From Marispirochaeta aestuarii (GTDB lineage: Bacteria > Spirochaetota > Spirochaetia > JC444 > Marispirochaetaceae), in the NCBI RefSeq assembly GCF_002087085.1, contig NZ_MWQY01000001.1, positions 124,001 through 188,000 on the forward strand: a stretch of DNA of 64,000 nt, given 5' to 3'. The notes under the pieces are model-generated. The model made no database searches. It had not been told where the DNA came from and saw nothing but the letters and a program-made list of their open reading frames with translations. Both the position numbers and the translations under genes were made by a program. This document shows, piece by piece, positions 8,141 to 17,039 of this stretch. Positions within the stretch are counted from its first letter, which is position 1, and every line of letters starts with the position of its first letter.

Positions 8141-9730
8141 ATGCCTTCCATAGAAATGAAAAGCGTGGACCGTCTTGGAAAGGGTGACAGGCTGCTCTTT
8201 GATGCCGGACCCTTTGCCAAAGCCGGTACCATTGTCGATGAACGGATTATCAGGCATCTCGGACGTCATCGGGTACCTGTTGTACCGACCCTTGCCCTGA
8301 GTTACGAAGAGCAGCATAAGACCGAAGGGAAGAGTGAGGATGAGCTTATCCGTCGTTTCCTGGACTCCCAGGAGGATGCCTGGGAACATGTACGCCGGAG
8401 GCTCTATGAAAAACTCAAGAGCAGTTATGTTCCTTTTTCAGAGAACGAACGTCAGTTCCAGGCGTCGGGAAAGCGGAAGCAGATAACGAAGGGTGTTCTG
8501 CTGGAGCCTCGGCCGGAACGTCTCTACCTGGCGGATATCGATGCCGGAAGTCACGCCATTCTGCCGGAGTCCACTGTTCATTACCTTCGGGACGGGATCA
8601 ATACTCTCTACTCCATGCTCTCAAAGCTGAACGTGAGGTCGTCGGAGACCAGGGGAAAGAAACGACGCATTCCCCGTGTGGGATTTCATACCATTCGTCT
8701 GCAGTCCCTGTATGACGGAGAGCGTATTGCCACCGTGGGAGACGCCTTTGTTCTGCACGCCCTGGACTGCTGCTGTTATTTTCTGAATACCATGGTGAAT
8801 ATAAATAAAAAGCGGATTCTTGCCGGAGCTCCCCTTACGGAGCGGAGGTTCGATCCCGGCAACAAGGCCCAGCAGGACTCCCTTTTTCAGTACAGCCAGG
8901 AGTTTATCGTTGACGCGGCTTTAGGGGTGCTTATCGGTTTTCTCGGGTTCTTTCAGGAGGATATACATCATCAGGTCAGCGTTTCGTCGATTATCGACGG
9001 CAGCTCGGCCGCGGAAAAACGCTGCATAAAACTCCTGCAGCGTAATATCCTTGTCCTGCGCAACCTGCTGCGGGACCGGCATGATATTTCCGCCCTCACC
9101 CGGATGACCGCCCTGATGCAGAAGGTCTATGCCGACGGTACGGGTTTTCCTCCCCCCAACGAGAACCGCTATCTTCATGAATTCGTACGTCTTTTTCAGA
9201 TAATAGCTGTCTATGACGAGCTGACCAATCCTGTTATCGGACACACCGGCTACAGCCGTATGGAGGTGATCGGATATCTCCGGCGGAACTCCGGACCCTA
9301 CCGTCACGACTGGGAGCGTTTTACTCCCCGGCCGCGCTTCGACTCAGGCCTTCTTGATGAGTTCCTGCAGATCCTTGCCCCCTTCCGTGCGGGGGAGAAG
9401 GTGTATCTTTACAGCAGGGGAAAGCGCAGCGCCTACATCTTTGTCGGCCGGGTCTACACATACAGCGATGATACAATGCCCCTTATCTCAATTCTGAAGG
9501 ACGAACGTTCCGGAAAAAGCTACCCCTTCGGCCGGCTCCTGATCCACATACCATCTTCGTCGGGCTTCTTTATGCAGAACGGAAAGATCATAAAGCGCTT
9601 CAGGGCCGACTGGGTGGGTGGGCTGCAGATACACGATACAGCGGTGAATCCGGGAGATCTGAGCGAATACCAGGACTTTCTTTACGGCGAAGCCCTGCCC
9701 CTGGCGAGGGGAGTCAAGGGGAGTTTTTAG
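8141..9730 (+). CDS. Degenerate HD-GYP-like protein
   Basis: 529 residues, no signal peptide or membrane segment. The region about 325-420 matches the end of an HD-GYP domain: DGTGFP (family DGSGYP), then a helix with VYDELTNP (family VYDALTS), and later GEKVYLYSRG as in the usual C-terminal strand. The metal-binding parts appear lost: the HDxGK box is replaced by IGFLGFF, and the HHE preceding DGTGFP reads LMQK. It is therefore unlikely to hydrolyse cyclic di-GMP; a binding or scaffold role is inference. The N-terminal 130 residues are unassigned. Predicted to be translated from a leaderless mRNA. Confidence 0.65.
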   Translation: MPSIEMKSVDRLGKGDRLLFDAGPFAKAGTIVDERIIRHLGRHRVPVVPTLALSYEEQHKTEGKSEDELIRRFLDSQEDAWEHVRRRLYEKLKSSYVPFSENERQFQASGKRKQITKGVLLEPRPERLYLADIDAGSHAILPESTVHYLRDGINTLYSMLSKLNVRSSETRGKKRRIPRVGFHTIRLQSLYDGERIATVGDAFVLHALDCCCYFLNTMVNINKKRILAGAPLTERRFDPGNKAQQDSLFQYSQEFIVDAALGVLIGFLGFFQEDIHHQVSVSSIIDGSSAAEKRCIKLLQRNILVLRNLLRDRHDISALTRMTALMQKVYADGTGFPPPNENRYLHEFVRLFQIIAVYDELTNPVIGHTGYSRMEVIGYLRRNSGPYRHDWERFTPRPRFDSGLLDEFLQILAPFRAGEKVYLYSRGKRSAYIFVGRVYTYSDDTMPLISILKDERSGKSYPFGRLLIHIPSSSGFFMQNGKIIKRFRADWVGGLQIHDTAVNPGDLSEYQDFLYGEALPLARGVKGSF

Positions 9731-9799
9731 AGATGTCCTTACGAGAATCCGGTGAAAAAACCGGGACTGTGGTATATTTCTGGGGAAGGAAGGTCATCA

Positions 9800-9955
9800 A
9801 TGAACGAGAATCCCCCGGCAGAACTGCAGCGGCGGCTAAAGGAGTACGGCGATTATCAGGCTCAGACAGATGAGCACAGGCCCCTGGAACACGACTTTGT
9901 GCCGGATGATATTCCCCGGCGCTTACGGAGACTGCTCACACTGCTGAACAGCTGA
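9800..9955 (+). CDS. Small hypothetical protein, 51 residues
   Basis: Starts MNENPPAELQRRL and ends RRLRRLLTLLNS; highly charged, with no signal peptide, membrane helix or cysteine. I do not recognise it. ATG 9800 is preferred over the more upstream TTG because GGAAGGAAGG lies about 6 nt before it. It follows the HD-GYP-like gene by 69 nt on the same strand and converges on rsmD. A short inverted repeat, CCGG/CCGG around an A-run, lies in the gap before it (about 9751-9766). Confidence 0.5.
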   Translation: MNENPPAELQRRLKEYGDYQAQTDEHRPLEHDFVPDDIPRRLRRLLTLLNS

Positions 9956-9972
9956 AACGCCATCCCTGCCCG

Positions 9973-10500
9973 TTAATCCCTGAAGCGGTAAAAACCCAGC
10001 CTGGACCTGCCGAAGAGCCGCAGATCGAAACGTACAAGCCTCCCTGTTGTTTCTCCCGGATCATCCTCTTCGGGGAAATGTATCATCAGCAGTCCGTCAT
10101 CCTCCAGACGTCCCTCGGCCATCTGTATGAATTCCTTTTTCCCTCCCAGAGGAAAAGGGGGGTCAAGGTAGATGTAGTCGAATAGACTGTCACCCGTCTT
10201 CAGGAAATGTTCGGCCCCCATGATATGGGCCCTGATGGGCGTTTCCACCATGGAGATATTCTCAAGGAGCACCGGGCGTTTCCCCCGGTCTTTTTCCACC
10301 AGGACCACCGGTTCCGCTCCCCGGGAGGCCGCTTCTATACCCACCACCCCTGAGCCGGAAAAGAGGTCCAGAAATGACTCCCCGGAAATGTTCCCCAGAA
10401 TATTGAAGAGGGATTCCCGCATCCGGTCCATGGCCGGCCGGATGACCCCCTTCGGGCATTTTACTGTCCTGCCGCGGTAGCGGCCTCCGGTAACGCGCAT
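9973..10500 (-). CDS. rsmD: 16S rRNA (guanine966-N2)-methyltransferase RsmD
   Basis: Methylates G966 of 16S rRNA on the assembled 30S subunit. 175 residues with the N-terminal MRVTGGRYRGR, SAM site FLDLFSGSGVVGIEA, and catalytic DPPF (YLDPPFP near residue 120). Its ATG immediately follows the recG TGA, so translation is probably coupled. Last gene of dnaE-yggT-recG-rsmD. Confidence 0.93.
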   Translation of the reverse strand: MRVTGGRYRGRTVKCPKGVIRPAMDRMRESLFNILGNISGESFLDLFSGSGVVGIEAASRGAEPVVLVEKDRGKRPVLLENISMVETPIRAHIMGAEHFLKTGDSLFDYIYLDPPFPLGGKKEFIQMAEGRLEDDGLLMIHFPEEDDPGETTGRLVRFDLRLFGRSRLGFYRFRD

Positions 10501-12570
10501 TCAGCCTCCGTTTATCAGCTCTTCTTCAAAGGGTCGGGTACGATTGATAACCTGTCTCAAGAGGGAGTTCTCCGGTTTCAGCAGTCCAGGATCATCCTGC
10601 AGGATTTTTCGCGCCAGATTGCGGGCCCTGAGCATGGTTTCTCCATCCGCCGCGGGGTCCGCGAAGCGGAGGCGCAGGAATCCCGCCTGTTCGGTTCCTG
10701 TCATGTTTCCCGGGCCGCGGATCTTCAGGTCCTCCTCGGCCACTGCAAAGCCGTCGGAGTTCTCCATCATTACCCTGAGGCGCCGTTTTCCTTCCTCGCT
10801 CAGATCCGGTGCGTAGACCAGGAACATATAGCTCTGAAACTCTCCCCGGCCGACCCGGCCCCGGAGCTGATGGAGGGCGGCCAGGCCGAAGCGTTCCGCA
10901 TGTTCCACCACCATGCAGGTGGCGTTGGGAACGTCCACGCCGACCTCCACCACGCTGGTGGAGACCAGGATGTCGATCTCTCCCGAACTGAAGGACCTCA
11001 TCACCGAGACCTTCTCCTCCTCGTCCAGGCGGGAATGAATCAGTCCGAGGCGGAAATCGGGGAAGCGCTGCTTCAGGGCCTCGTACATACCTTCCGCGTC
11101 TTTCAGGTCCATCTTACTGCTTTCGGCGATCAGGGGATAGACGCAGTAGGCCTGTCGTCCGGTCCGGACCTCCTTTTTAAGCCATTCGTAGACCTTCTCT
11201 TCCCGCCCCATGCGGGCCAGATGGGTTATTACCGGTTTACGTCCCGGCGGCATGCTGCGGATAACGGAGACGTCCAGGTCGCCGAAAACGGTCATGGCCA
11301 GGGTACGGGGAATGGGGGTGGCGGTCATGACCAGCGTGTCGGGCTCCTCCCCCTTCTGCGACAAAGCTACCCGCTGGAGGACCCCGAAGCGCTGCTGTTC
11401 GTCGATTATTGCCAGCCCCAGGCATCTGAAACGGACCCCCTCGGAGAAGAGGGCGTGGGTTCCGATAAGCAGGTCGATCTCCCCGGATTCCAGCCGGGAG
11501 AGGATTTCCTCTCTGGCCCGGGACTGCACCGAACCTGTAAGAAGGGCCAGTCGCACCCCCGCGGGTTCCAGAAGTCGGGCGGCGTTTTCCGCATGCTGTC
11601 GGGCCAGGAGTTCGGTGGGGGCCATGAAGGCGGCCTGTTCACCGGCTTCGATGCTTTCACAGGCTGCAAGAAATGCGGTGAGGGTCTTGCCGCTTCCCAC
11701 GTCTCCCTGTATGAGACGCGCCATGGGCCGTGAACCCCTCAGATCCTCCCGGATCTCCCGGAGGACGGTTTTCTGATCCCGGGTCAGCTCAAAGGGAAGG
11801 GACTCCAGTACCCGGCGGGCAAGGGTTCCCCGGGCTGTGGTCCTCTCCTTTCTGGTGGAACGGAGAGCCAGACCCCGGCGGGCGATGCTGAGCTGGAGAT
11901 AGAAAAACTCCTCCCAGGCCAGGGCTCGCCGGGCAAGTCGGACCTCGTCAAGGGTTTCGGGACAGTGAAGTCCCTGGAGCTGCTTCTTTTTACTGACGGG
12001 AATTTCCTCCCGGGCGTATATGGGGGGGAGTTCGTCTTCTATCTGGTCGATGTATTTGGCCAGGCCTTCGTGTATCGCTTTACGGATTGCTCCCTGACGC
12101 AGGCTGGCCCCCGCCGGATAGATCGGTACCAGCGAGCCGAAGGAGCTTGTTCCGGAGGGAGTTTCCGATGCTTCAAACTCGAATGACGAAGCCTGGATTT
12201 CCCCGAAGCGGTAAGAAAACTGTCCGTAAATCCGGATCTGTGCTCCCACGGGGAGCTTCTGCTGCAGAAAGTTGCGGCCGAAGCAGTTCAGGGCGGCCCT
12301 GCCGGAGGAGTCCTCGATCCAGACCTTCAAGGTACGTCTCCTGCCGAAACCAAACCAGTCGTGGGCAATGACGGTGGCGATGGTGTTGACCGGACTGCCG
12401 CCGACTCCTTTGGACAGGGGAACTTCCGTCTTCCGGTCCTCGTAGTATCGGGGGGCGTGGAGCAGGAGATCTCCGAGGCTTTCAATTCCCAGGGAGGCAA
12501 AAGCCTCGGCGGTTCGAGGGCCGATCCCTTTGAGTTCCCCTGGTTGTGTCCGCAGCTCCCGCAGAAACAC
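10501..12570 (-). CDS. recG: ATP-dependent DNA helicase RecG
   Basis: Branch-migrating helicase that reverses stalled replication forks and processes Holliday junctions. 689 residues: N-terminal wedge/OB-fold, Walker A GDVGSGKT near residue 293, DEQQRFG near 390, TATPIPRT, and the C-terminal TRG region with QLRGRVGRG. The start is GTG 12570, 9 nt after the yggT stop and without a clear ribosome-binding site, so coupling to yggT is likely. Length is typical. Confidence 0.95.
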   Translation of the reverse strand: MFLRELRTQPGELKGIGPRTAEAFASLGIESLGDLLLHAPRYYEDRKTEVPLSKGVGGSPVNTIATVIAHDWFGFGRRRTLKVWIEDSSGRAALNCFGRNFLQQKLPVGAQIRIYGQFSYRFGEIQASSFEFEASETPSGTSSFGSLVPIYPAGASLRQGAIRKAIHEGLAKYIDQIEDELPPIYAREEIPVSKKKQLQGLHCPETLDEVRLARRALAWEEFFYLQLSIARRGLALRSTRKERTTARGTLARRVLESLPFELTRDQKTVLREIREDLRGSRPMARLIQGDVGSGKTLTAFLAACESIEAGEQAAFMAPTELLARQHAENAARLLEPAGVRLALLTGSVQSRAREEILSRLESGEIDLLIGTHALFSEGVRFRCLGLAIIDEQQRFGVLQRVALSQKGEEPDTLVMTATPIPRTLAMTVFGDLDVSVIRSMPPGRKPVITHLARMGREEKVYEWLKKEVRTGRQAYCVYPLIAESSKMDLKDAEGMYEALKQRFPDFRLGLIHSRLDEEEKVSVMRSFSSGEIDILVSTSVVEVGVDVPNATCMVVEHAERFGLAALHQLRGRVGRGEFQSYMFLVYAPDLSEEGKRRLRVMMENSDGFAVAEEDLKIRGPGNMTGTEQAGFLRLRFADPAADGETMLRARNLARKILQDDPGLLKPENSLLRQVINRTRPFEEELINGG

Positions 12571-12579
12571 GTGGGCCGG

Positions 12580-13167
12580 TTAAAAGGGCAGGGAGGCCAG
12601 GAGCCCCTGAATCTGGTAGAACACCAGGTTGCCCAGAAGCCGGGTCAAAAGGAGTATGGCGCCGCTGAGGGCAAGGCCGGTCTGATAGGTCACGTTCTGT
12701 CCCCGGAGGATGACACGGGAGAAATATCGGAGGATCGGGGCGATAATAATGTCCAGGGTCTGAATAAAGGGGGAGACCATGGAGGCGCGAAAGAGAAGGG
12801 TAATAAAACGAATCAGAACAAGAATAAAGAAAAAGGTGAGAACCCAGCCGACGGCCCCCCACAGGGAGCCCACGATAATGGCAAGAACGATCCCCAGGGA
12901 TATGCTTCCCGTCAGGGCCAGGCGGTTTGTAATGTTCAGGATAATTACCAGCACGATAAGCGCGGCCAGGGGAGAAAAGTCCATGGAACCCGCCCGCAGA
13001 AAGGGGAACCTGCGGAACCAGTAGAGGTAGGGGTCCGTAACCGAACGGAGAACCTCCATGGCTCTTCCGTAGCTCGCTCCCTGGAACCAGGTCATCAGAA
13101 CCCGGATAAAGATCAGAATCATGTAGACCGAGAGGGCCCCGGAGATAAAGCGCATTACCTGTTGCAT
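12580..13167 (-). CDS. YggT-family integral membrane protein
   Basis: 195 residues with two tandem YggT modules, each a pair of membrane helices around an RxLMTWF-type loop and DPYLYWFRRF (first copy near residues 10-80; second near 115-190, with APILRYF). The family is conserved but poorly understood; links to division or envelope ion balance are known from other bacteria. AAGGAG lies in the last dnaE codons 7-8 nt before the ATG, so it depends on dnaE transcription. Confidence 0.85.
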   Translation of the reverse strand: MQQVMRFISGALSVYMILIFIRVLMTWFQGASYGRAMEVLRSVTDPYLYWFRRFPFLRAGSMDFSPLAALIVLVIILNITNRLALTGSISLGIVLAIIVGSLWGAVGWVLTFFFILVLIRFITLLFRASMVSPFIQTLDIIIAPILRYFSRVILRGQNVTYQTGLALSGAILLLTRLLGNLVFYQIQGLLASLPF

Positions 13168-13170
13168 AGA

Positions 13171-16100
13171 CTACTCCTTCCAGACTTCTTCTATTAAGGG
13201 ATGGGAACCGATTTTCGGTATTACCTCGGGGCTCGTTGAGAGCTGGGCGTTGGCGCGGATAATAACCTCCCGTCCGGCGCTGCCGTTTCCCAGATGAAGA
13301 TACACGGAACAGTCCCCGCTGTGCTCTATCAGGGCAGAGCGGAACTCGTAGAGGAGCTCTTCATCGTGAACATCCCGGGATATACGGATATGGATCTCCG
13401 ATACCGTGGACTCCTTCAGTTCCGCGGGATCGACGATGCGGTCCACCAGAAACTTGGGGTCCTCTTTATTCTTGTCGATTTTTCCTTCCAGGCCTGTTAC
13501 CATATCCACGCTTACCACATCCCGTAGCTGGGCCCAGGTTTTTGGAAAGAAGATCAGCTCCATGCTGCCGTTAAAGTCTTCGTACATGGCAAAGGCCATC
13601 TGATCGCCCTTTTTGGTAATAATCGTCCGCAGAGACTTGATCATCCCCAGCAGGGTATATGTCTTATCCGCTGCGGCATTTTCCGCCCGGGAGACATTGA
13701 GGCTTACGCATTTTTTGAAGATATCCCGGTACTTGTCCAGGGGGTGCCCGGAGAAGTAGTTGCCCAGGTTCTCCTTTTCCATACGCAGGAGTTCCATCTG
13801 GTCGAACTCCTCCCGGGGATCGAACTCAAAGCTGGACAGGCTGGCTTCATCAGCGGGATCGAAAAGAGATGTCTGGCCGAACTCCCTGCTCTCTTTCTGC
13901 TTTATGGTCCACTCCAGTACCTGCTCCAGGTTCCCCAGCAGAGTCGCACGGTTGAGTCCGAAGCGGTCAAAGAGACCCGCCTGAATCAGGGTTTCTATTA
14001 CCCGGCGGTTGACCAGCTTCAGGTCGATCCTGTCGAGAAAATCGGTAAAAGAGTCGTAGGGACCTTCTTCTTCCCGTATCCGGATAATCTCTTCCACCGC
14101 GCCGGTCCCGACATTTTTGATTCCCTGGAGACCGTAGAAGATCTTCCCGTCAACCACGGTAAAGGTCTTTTCCGAAAGGTTTATATCCGGGGGCAGAATC
14201 TCGATTCCCATCTCCTTGGTGGAGGTAAGGTAATCGGAGAAGGCGTCGGGACTGTTTATTTCGTTGGTCAGGTTGGCCGCCATGAACTCGGCAGGATAGT
14301 TGGCCTTGAGGTAGGCGGTTTTATAGGCCACCACGGAGTAGGCGGCGGCGTGGGATTTATTGAATCCGTATCCCGCAAAGGGTTTCAGCATTTCGAAGAT
14401 GTCATCGGCGAGTTTCTTGTCGTAGCCCCGGACGGCGGCTCCTTCAAGGAACTCCTTCTTCATCTTCTCCATTTCCTTCTCTTTTTTCTTACCCATGGCG
14501 CGGCGCAGTATGTCCGCTTTGCCCAGGGAGAAGCCGCCGATTATCTGGGCGACCTGCATTACCTGTTCCTGGTAGACTATTACCCCGTAGGTGGGTTCCA
14601 GTACCTCCTGCAGGTCCGGGTGGGGGTAGCGGATAGGGGCGCGGCCCATCTTGGAGTCGATGTACTGGGGGATGAACTGCATGGGCCCGGGACGGTACAG
14701 GGCGTTCAAGGCTATCAGTTCTTCGATACTTGAGGGTTTTGCCTGTTTCAGGATTCCCTGCATACCGGAGCTTTCGAACTGGAAAACCGCGGTACTTTTG
14801 CCTTCTCCCAGCATTTTGAAGGTGCTCGGGTCGTCCTCGGGGATTTTTTCGATATCGAAGCCGGGATCAATCTTGTGGATGAGCTTTTCCGTGTTCTTTA
14901 TCAGCGTAAGGGTTTTCAGTCCCAGGAAGTCCATCTTGACCAGGCCGCACTCCTCCAGCTGGTCCATGGTGAACTCGGTGGAGACCTGCCCTGTCTTGGA
15001 GTCCTTGTAGAGGGGTACGTAGTCGGTGAGTTTGCTGCGGCCGATGACCATTCCGCAGGCGTGGGTTGAGGAGTGGCGGTTCATACCTTCCAGAACCAGG
15101 GCGGTGTCGATCAGCCGGCGGTAAATGCCTCCCTTTTCCCGGTAATCCTTGAGGCGGGGCTCCATCTCCAGGGCCTTTTCGAGGTTGATCTTGGGGCCGT
15201 CGGGAACGAGCTTGCTGATTTCGTTGGATTCGTTGAAGGGTATATCCAGTACCCGGGCGACGTCCTTCAGCACAGCCTTGGTCTTGAGGGTTCCGAAGGT
15301 ACAGATGGCTCCGACCTTGTCGGCGCCGTACTTGCGGGTAACGTAGTCAATGACTTCGCCCCGGCGTTCGAAGCAGAAATCCACGTCAAAGTCGGGCATG
15401 GAGATCCGCTCGGGGTTCAGAAAGCGCTCAAAAAGGAGATTGTACTTCAGGGGATCGATGTCTGTAATCCGCATGGCGTAGGCCACAAGGCTCCCCGCAC
15501 CGGAACCCCGACCGGGCCCGACGGGGATACCGCTGTTTCGCGCAAAATCAATAAAGTCCCATACGATAAGAAAATAGCCGGTAAACCCCATTCCCTGAAT
15601 AACGCTGAGTTCATACTCGGCGCGTTTGCGGATCTCTTCTGTTATTTCAGGGTAGAGCCTGGCAAGACCCTGGAAAACAATGTGGCGCATATACTCTTCC
15701 GGGCTGGAGAAATCCTCCGGGATTTCGTAATCCGGAAGCAGCGGACCGGGGAGGGGGATCTCGAGACTGCACTGTTCGGCGATTTTCAGGGTATTGGAGA
15801 TGGCTTCCGGGGTATCCCTGAATATGGCGGCCATCTCATCGGGGGTCTTGAAATAGAACTCCTGGCTGTCGAAGCGCATCCGCTTTTCGTCGGAGACCTT
15901 TTTCCCGGTTCCGATGCAGATCAGGATATCCTGAGCTTCGGCGTGGTCTTTTTCCAGGTAGTGAATATCGTTTGTCGCTATCAGGGGAATCCCGGTCTCC
16001 CTGGAAAGCTCTATGATCCGGGGATTTACCTGTTTCTGTTCCGGGATACCGTGGTCCTGCAGCTCGAGATAGAAGCCCTCCGGCCCGAAAAGTTCGCGGT

Positions 16101-16587
16101 AGAACTCCGCCGTCTTTCTGGCTTCTTCGTACTGACCGTTGAGAAGATGCGTCGGAATCTCGCCGGCGAGACAGGCGGAGGTGCAGATGAGCCCCTCGGC
16201 ATGCTCCTGTAAAAGCTCGTTGTCGATGCGGGGTTTGTAGTAAAACCCATCCAGGTAGCCCCGGGATACCAGGACCAGAAGGTTCTGATAGCCCTGACGG
16301 TTCTTCGCCAGCAATACAAGGTGATAGTACTTGTTCTGGTTTTCCGAGCCGCTTTTTACCAGTCTCGATTTCGGTGCCACGTAGAATTCGCAGCCTATGA
16401 TGGGATTGATTCCCTTGTTTTTGCAGGCCTTGTAGAAGCGCAGGACCCCGAACATGTTTCCGTGGTCCGTAAGGGCCAGGTGTTTCATTCCCAGCCCCGC
16501 GGCCTTGTCTACCAGCTTGTCGATACTTGCCGCTCCGTCCAGGAGCGAATAGTCGGAATGGTTATGAAGATGAACGAATTCCGGCAT
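13171..16587 (-). CDS. dnaE: DNA polymerase III alpha subunit
   Basis: Replicative polymerase catalytic subunit. 1138 residues: PHP domain at the N-terminus (FVHLHNHSDYSLLDGA, LALTDHGNMFG), palm with PDFDVDFCFERR carrying the catalytic aspartates, fingers with GYGFNKSHAAAYS, tandem HhH region, and a C-terminal OB fold (YTLLGMIKSLRT). This is the DnaE1 type, without a built-in DEDD exonuclease. GAGGGG precedes the ATG. First gene of a four-gene minus-strand unit. Confidence 0.96.
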   Translation of the reverse strand: MPEFVHLHNHSDYSLLDGAASIDKLVDKAAGLGMKHLALTDHGNMFGVLRFYKACKNKGINPIIGCEFYVAPKSRLVKSGSENQNKYYHLVLLAKNRQGYQNLLVLVSRGYLDGFYYKPRIDNELLQEHAEGLICTSACLAGEIPTHLLNGQYEEARKTAEFYRELFGPEGFYLELQDHGIPEQKQVNPRIIELSRETGIPLIATNDIHYLEKDHAEAQDILICIGTGKKVSDEKRMRFDSQEFYFKTPDEMAAIFRDTPEAISNTLKIAEQCSLEIPLPGPLLPDYEIPEDFSSPEEYMRHIVFQGLARLYPEITEEIRKRAEYELSVIQGMGFTGYFLIVWDFIDFARNSGIPVGPGRGSGAGSLVAYAMRITDIDPLKYNLLFERFLNPERISMPDFDVDFCFERRGEVIDYVTRKYGADKVGAICTFGTLKTKAVLKDVARVLDIPFNESNEISKLVPDGPKINLEKALEMEPRLKDYREKGGIYRRLIDTALVLEGMNRHSSTHACGMVIGRSKLTDYVPLYKDSKTGQVSTEFTMDQLEECGLVKMDFLGLKTLTLIKNTEKLIHKIDPGFDIEKIPEDDPSTFKMLGEGKSTAVFQFESSGMQGILKQAKPSSIEELIALNALYRPGPMQFIPQYIDSKMGRAPIRYPHPDLQEVLEPTYGVIVYQEQVMQVAQIIGGFSLGKADILRRAMGKKKEKEMEKMKKEFLEGAAVRGYDKKLADDIFEMLKPFAGYGFNKSHAAAYSVVAYKTAYLKANYPAEFMAANLTNEINSPDAFSDYLTSTKEMGIEILPPDINLSEKTFTVVDGKIFYGLQGIKNVGTGAVEEIIRIREEEGPYDSFTDFLDRIDLKLVNRRVIETLIQAGLFDRFGLNRATLLGNLEQVLEWTIKQKESREFGQTSLFDPADEASLSSFEFDPREEFDQMELLRMEKENLGNYFSGHPLDKYRDIFKKCVSLNVSRAENAAADKTYTLLGMIKSLRTIITKKGDQMAFAMYEDFNGSMELIFFPKTWAQLRDVVSVDMVTGLEGKIDKNKEDPKFLVDRIVDPAELKESTVSEIHIRISRDVHDEELLYEFRSALIEHSGDCSVYLHLGNGSAGREVIIRANAQLSTSPEVIPKIGSHPLIEEVWKE

Positions 16588-16608
16588 GATTCCCCTCTCG
16601 TTTCCACC

Positions 16609-16637
16609 ACTATACCGCTATACGATATCAAGGTAAA
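16609..16637 (-). promoter_or_regulatory. Promoter of dnaE-yggT-recG-rsmD
   Basis: Minus-strand TTTACC (16637-16632), 17-nt spacer, TATAGT (16614-16609). It leaves a leader of about 15 nt containing the GAGGGG ribosome-binding site of dnaE. Confidence 0.6.
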
Positions 16638-16670
16638 GCCAATTAAAACCCGGGAAAAGCAAAAATCGTA

Positions 16671-16699
16671 TTGACAAATACATTCTCCGTACATATATT
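16671..16699 (+). promoter_or_regulatory. Promoter of the small lipoprotein gene
   Basis: Consensus TTGACA (16671-16676), 17-nt spacer, TATATT (16694-16699). The last two bases of the -10 box belong to the palindrome at 16698-16714. Confidence 0.75.
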
Positions 16700-16714
16700 A
16701 CACATAGAGTGTAA
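16698..16714 (+). promoter_or_regulatory. Operator palindrome, probable TetR-family binding site
   Basis: TTACAC-ATAGA-GTGTAA is a perfect 6-bp inverted repeat overlapping the end of the -10 box. Its core CACATAGAGTG recurs exactly at 17737-17747 in front of the exporter gene. The tetR gene lies between the two copies. Occupancy here would block polymerase. Confidence 0.65.
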
Positions 16715-16758
16715 ATAAAACATTGCAAGGGTAATTTTCTTGTGATGGAGGAGTTGAT

Positions 16759-16914
16759 ATGAAACGAACTGTATTGATGGTGGTGTTGTCCTTACTGACG
16801 GTGTCTCTTCTGAGCGGGTGCATTCATCTGAAGGAATTCACCCAGGAAGAACTGGACAGAATAAGTCTCAATAACACTGTTCAGACAATTCAACCCGTCG
16901 GCGTCGCCGCATAG
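16759..16914 (+). CDS. Small secreted lipoprotein, 51 residues
   Basis: A Lys-Arg N-terminus, a hydrophobic stretch and the lipobox LLSGC (Cys21) predict a type II signal peptide; the mature part would be only about 31 residues (CIHLKEFTQEELDRISL then a Thr/Gln/Val-rich tail). A strong GGAGGAG precedes ATG 16759. Sole gene of its unit, ending in a terminator, behind a consensus promoter with the TetR operator. It resembles the tiny envelope lipoproteins of stress regulons but has no recognisable family. Confidence 0.7.
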   Translation: MKRTVLMVVLSLLTVSLLSGCIHLKEFTQEELDRISLNNTVQTIQPVGVAA

Positions 16915-16934
16915 CAGGATACGCTGATCCCTAC

Positions 16935-16970
16935 GGCCGCCGGTTTTTCCATGCGGCGGCCCGTTTTTTC
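16935..16970 (+). terminator. Rho-independent terminator after the small lipoprotein gene
   Basis: GGCCGCCG (16935-16942) pairs perfectly with CGGCGGCC (16954-16961) around an 11-nt loop, followed by CG and six T. It separates the lipoprotein transcript from tetR. Confidence 0.8.
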
Positions 16971-17039
16971 TGAAAAAAGAGTGCATGCTGTGTATAATAG
17001 ACGGCGAATTGATGTACGTATCGGGATGGAGGACAGGCT

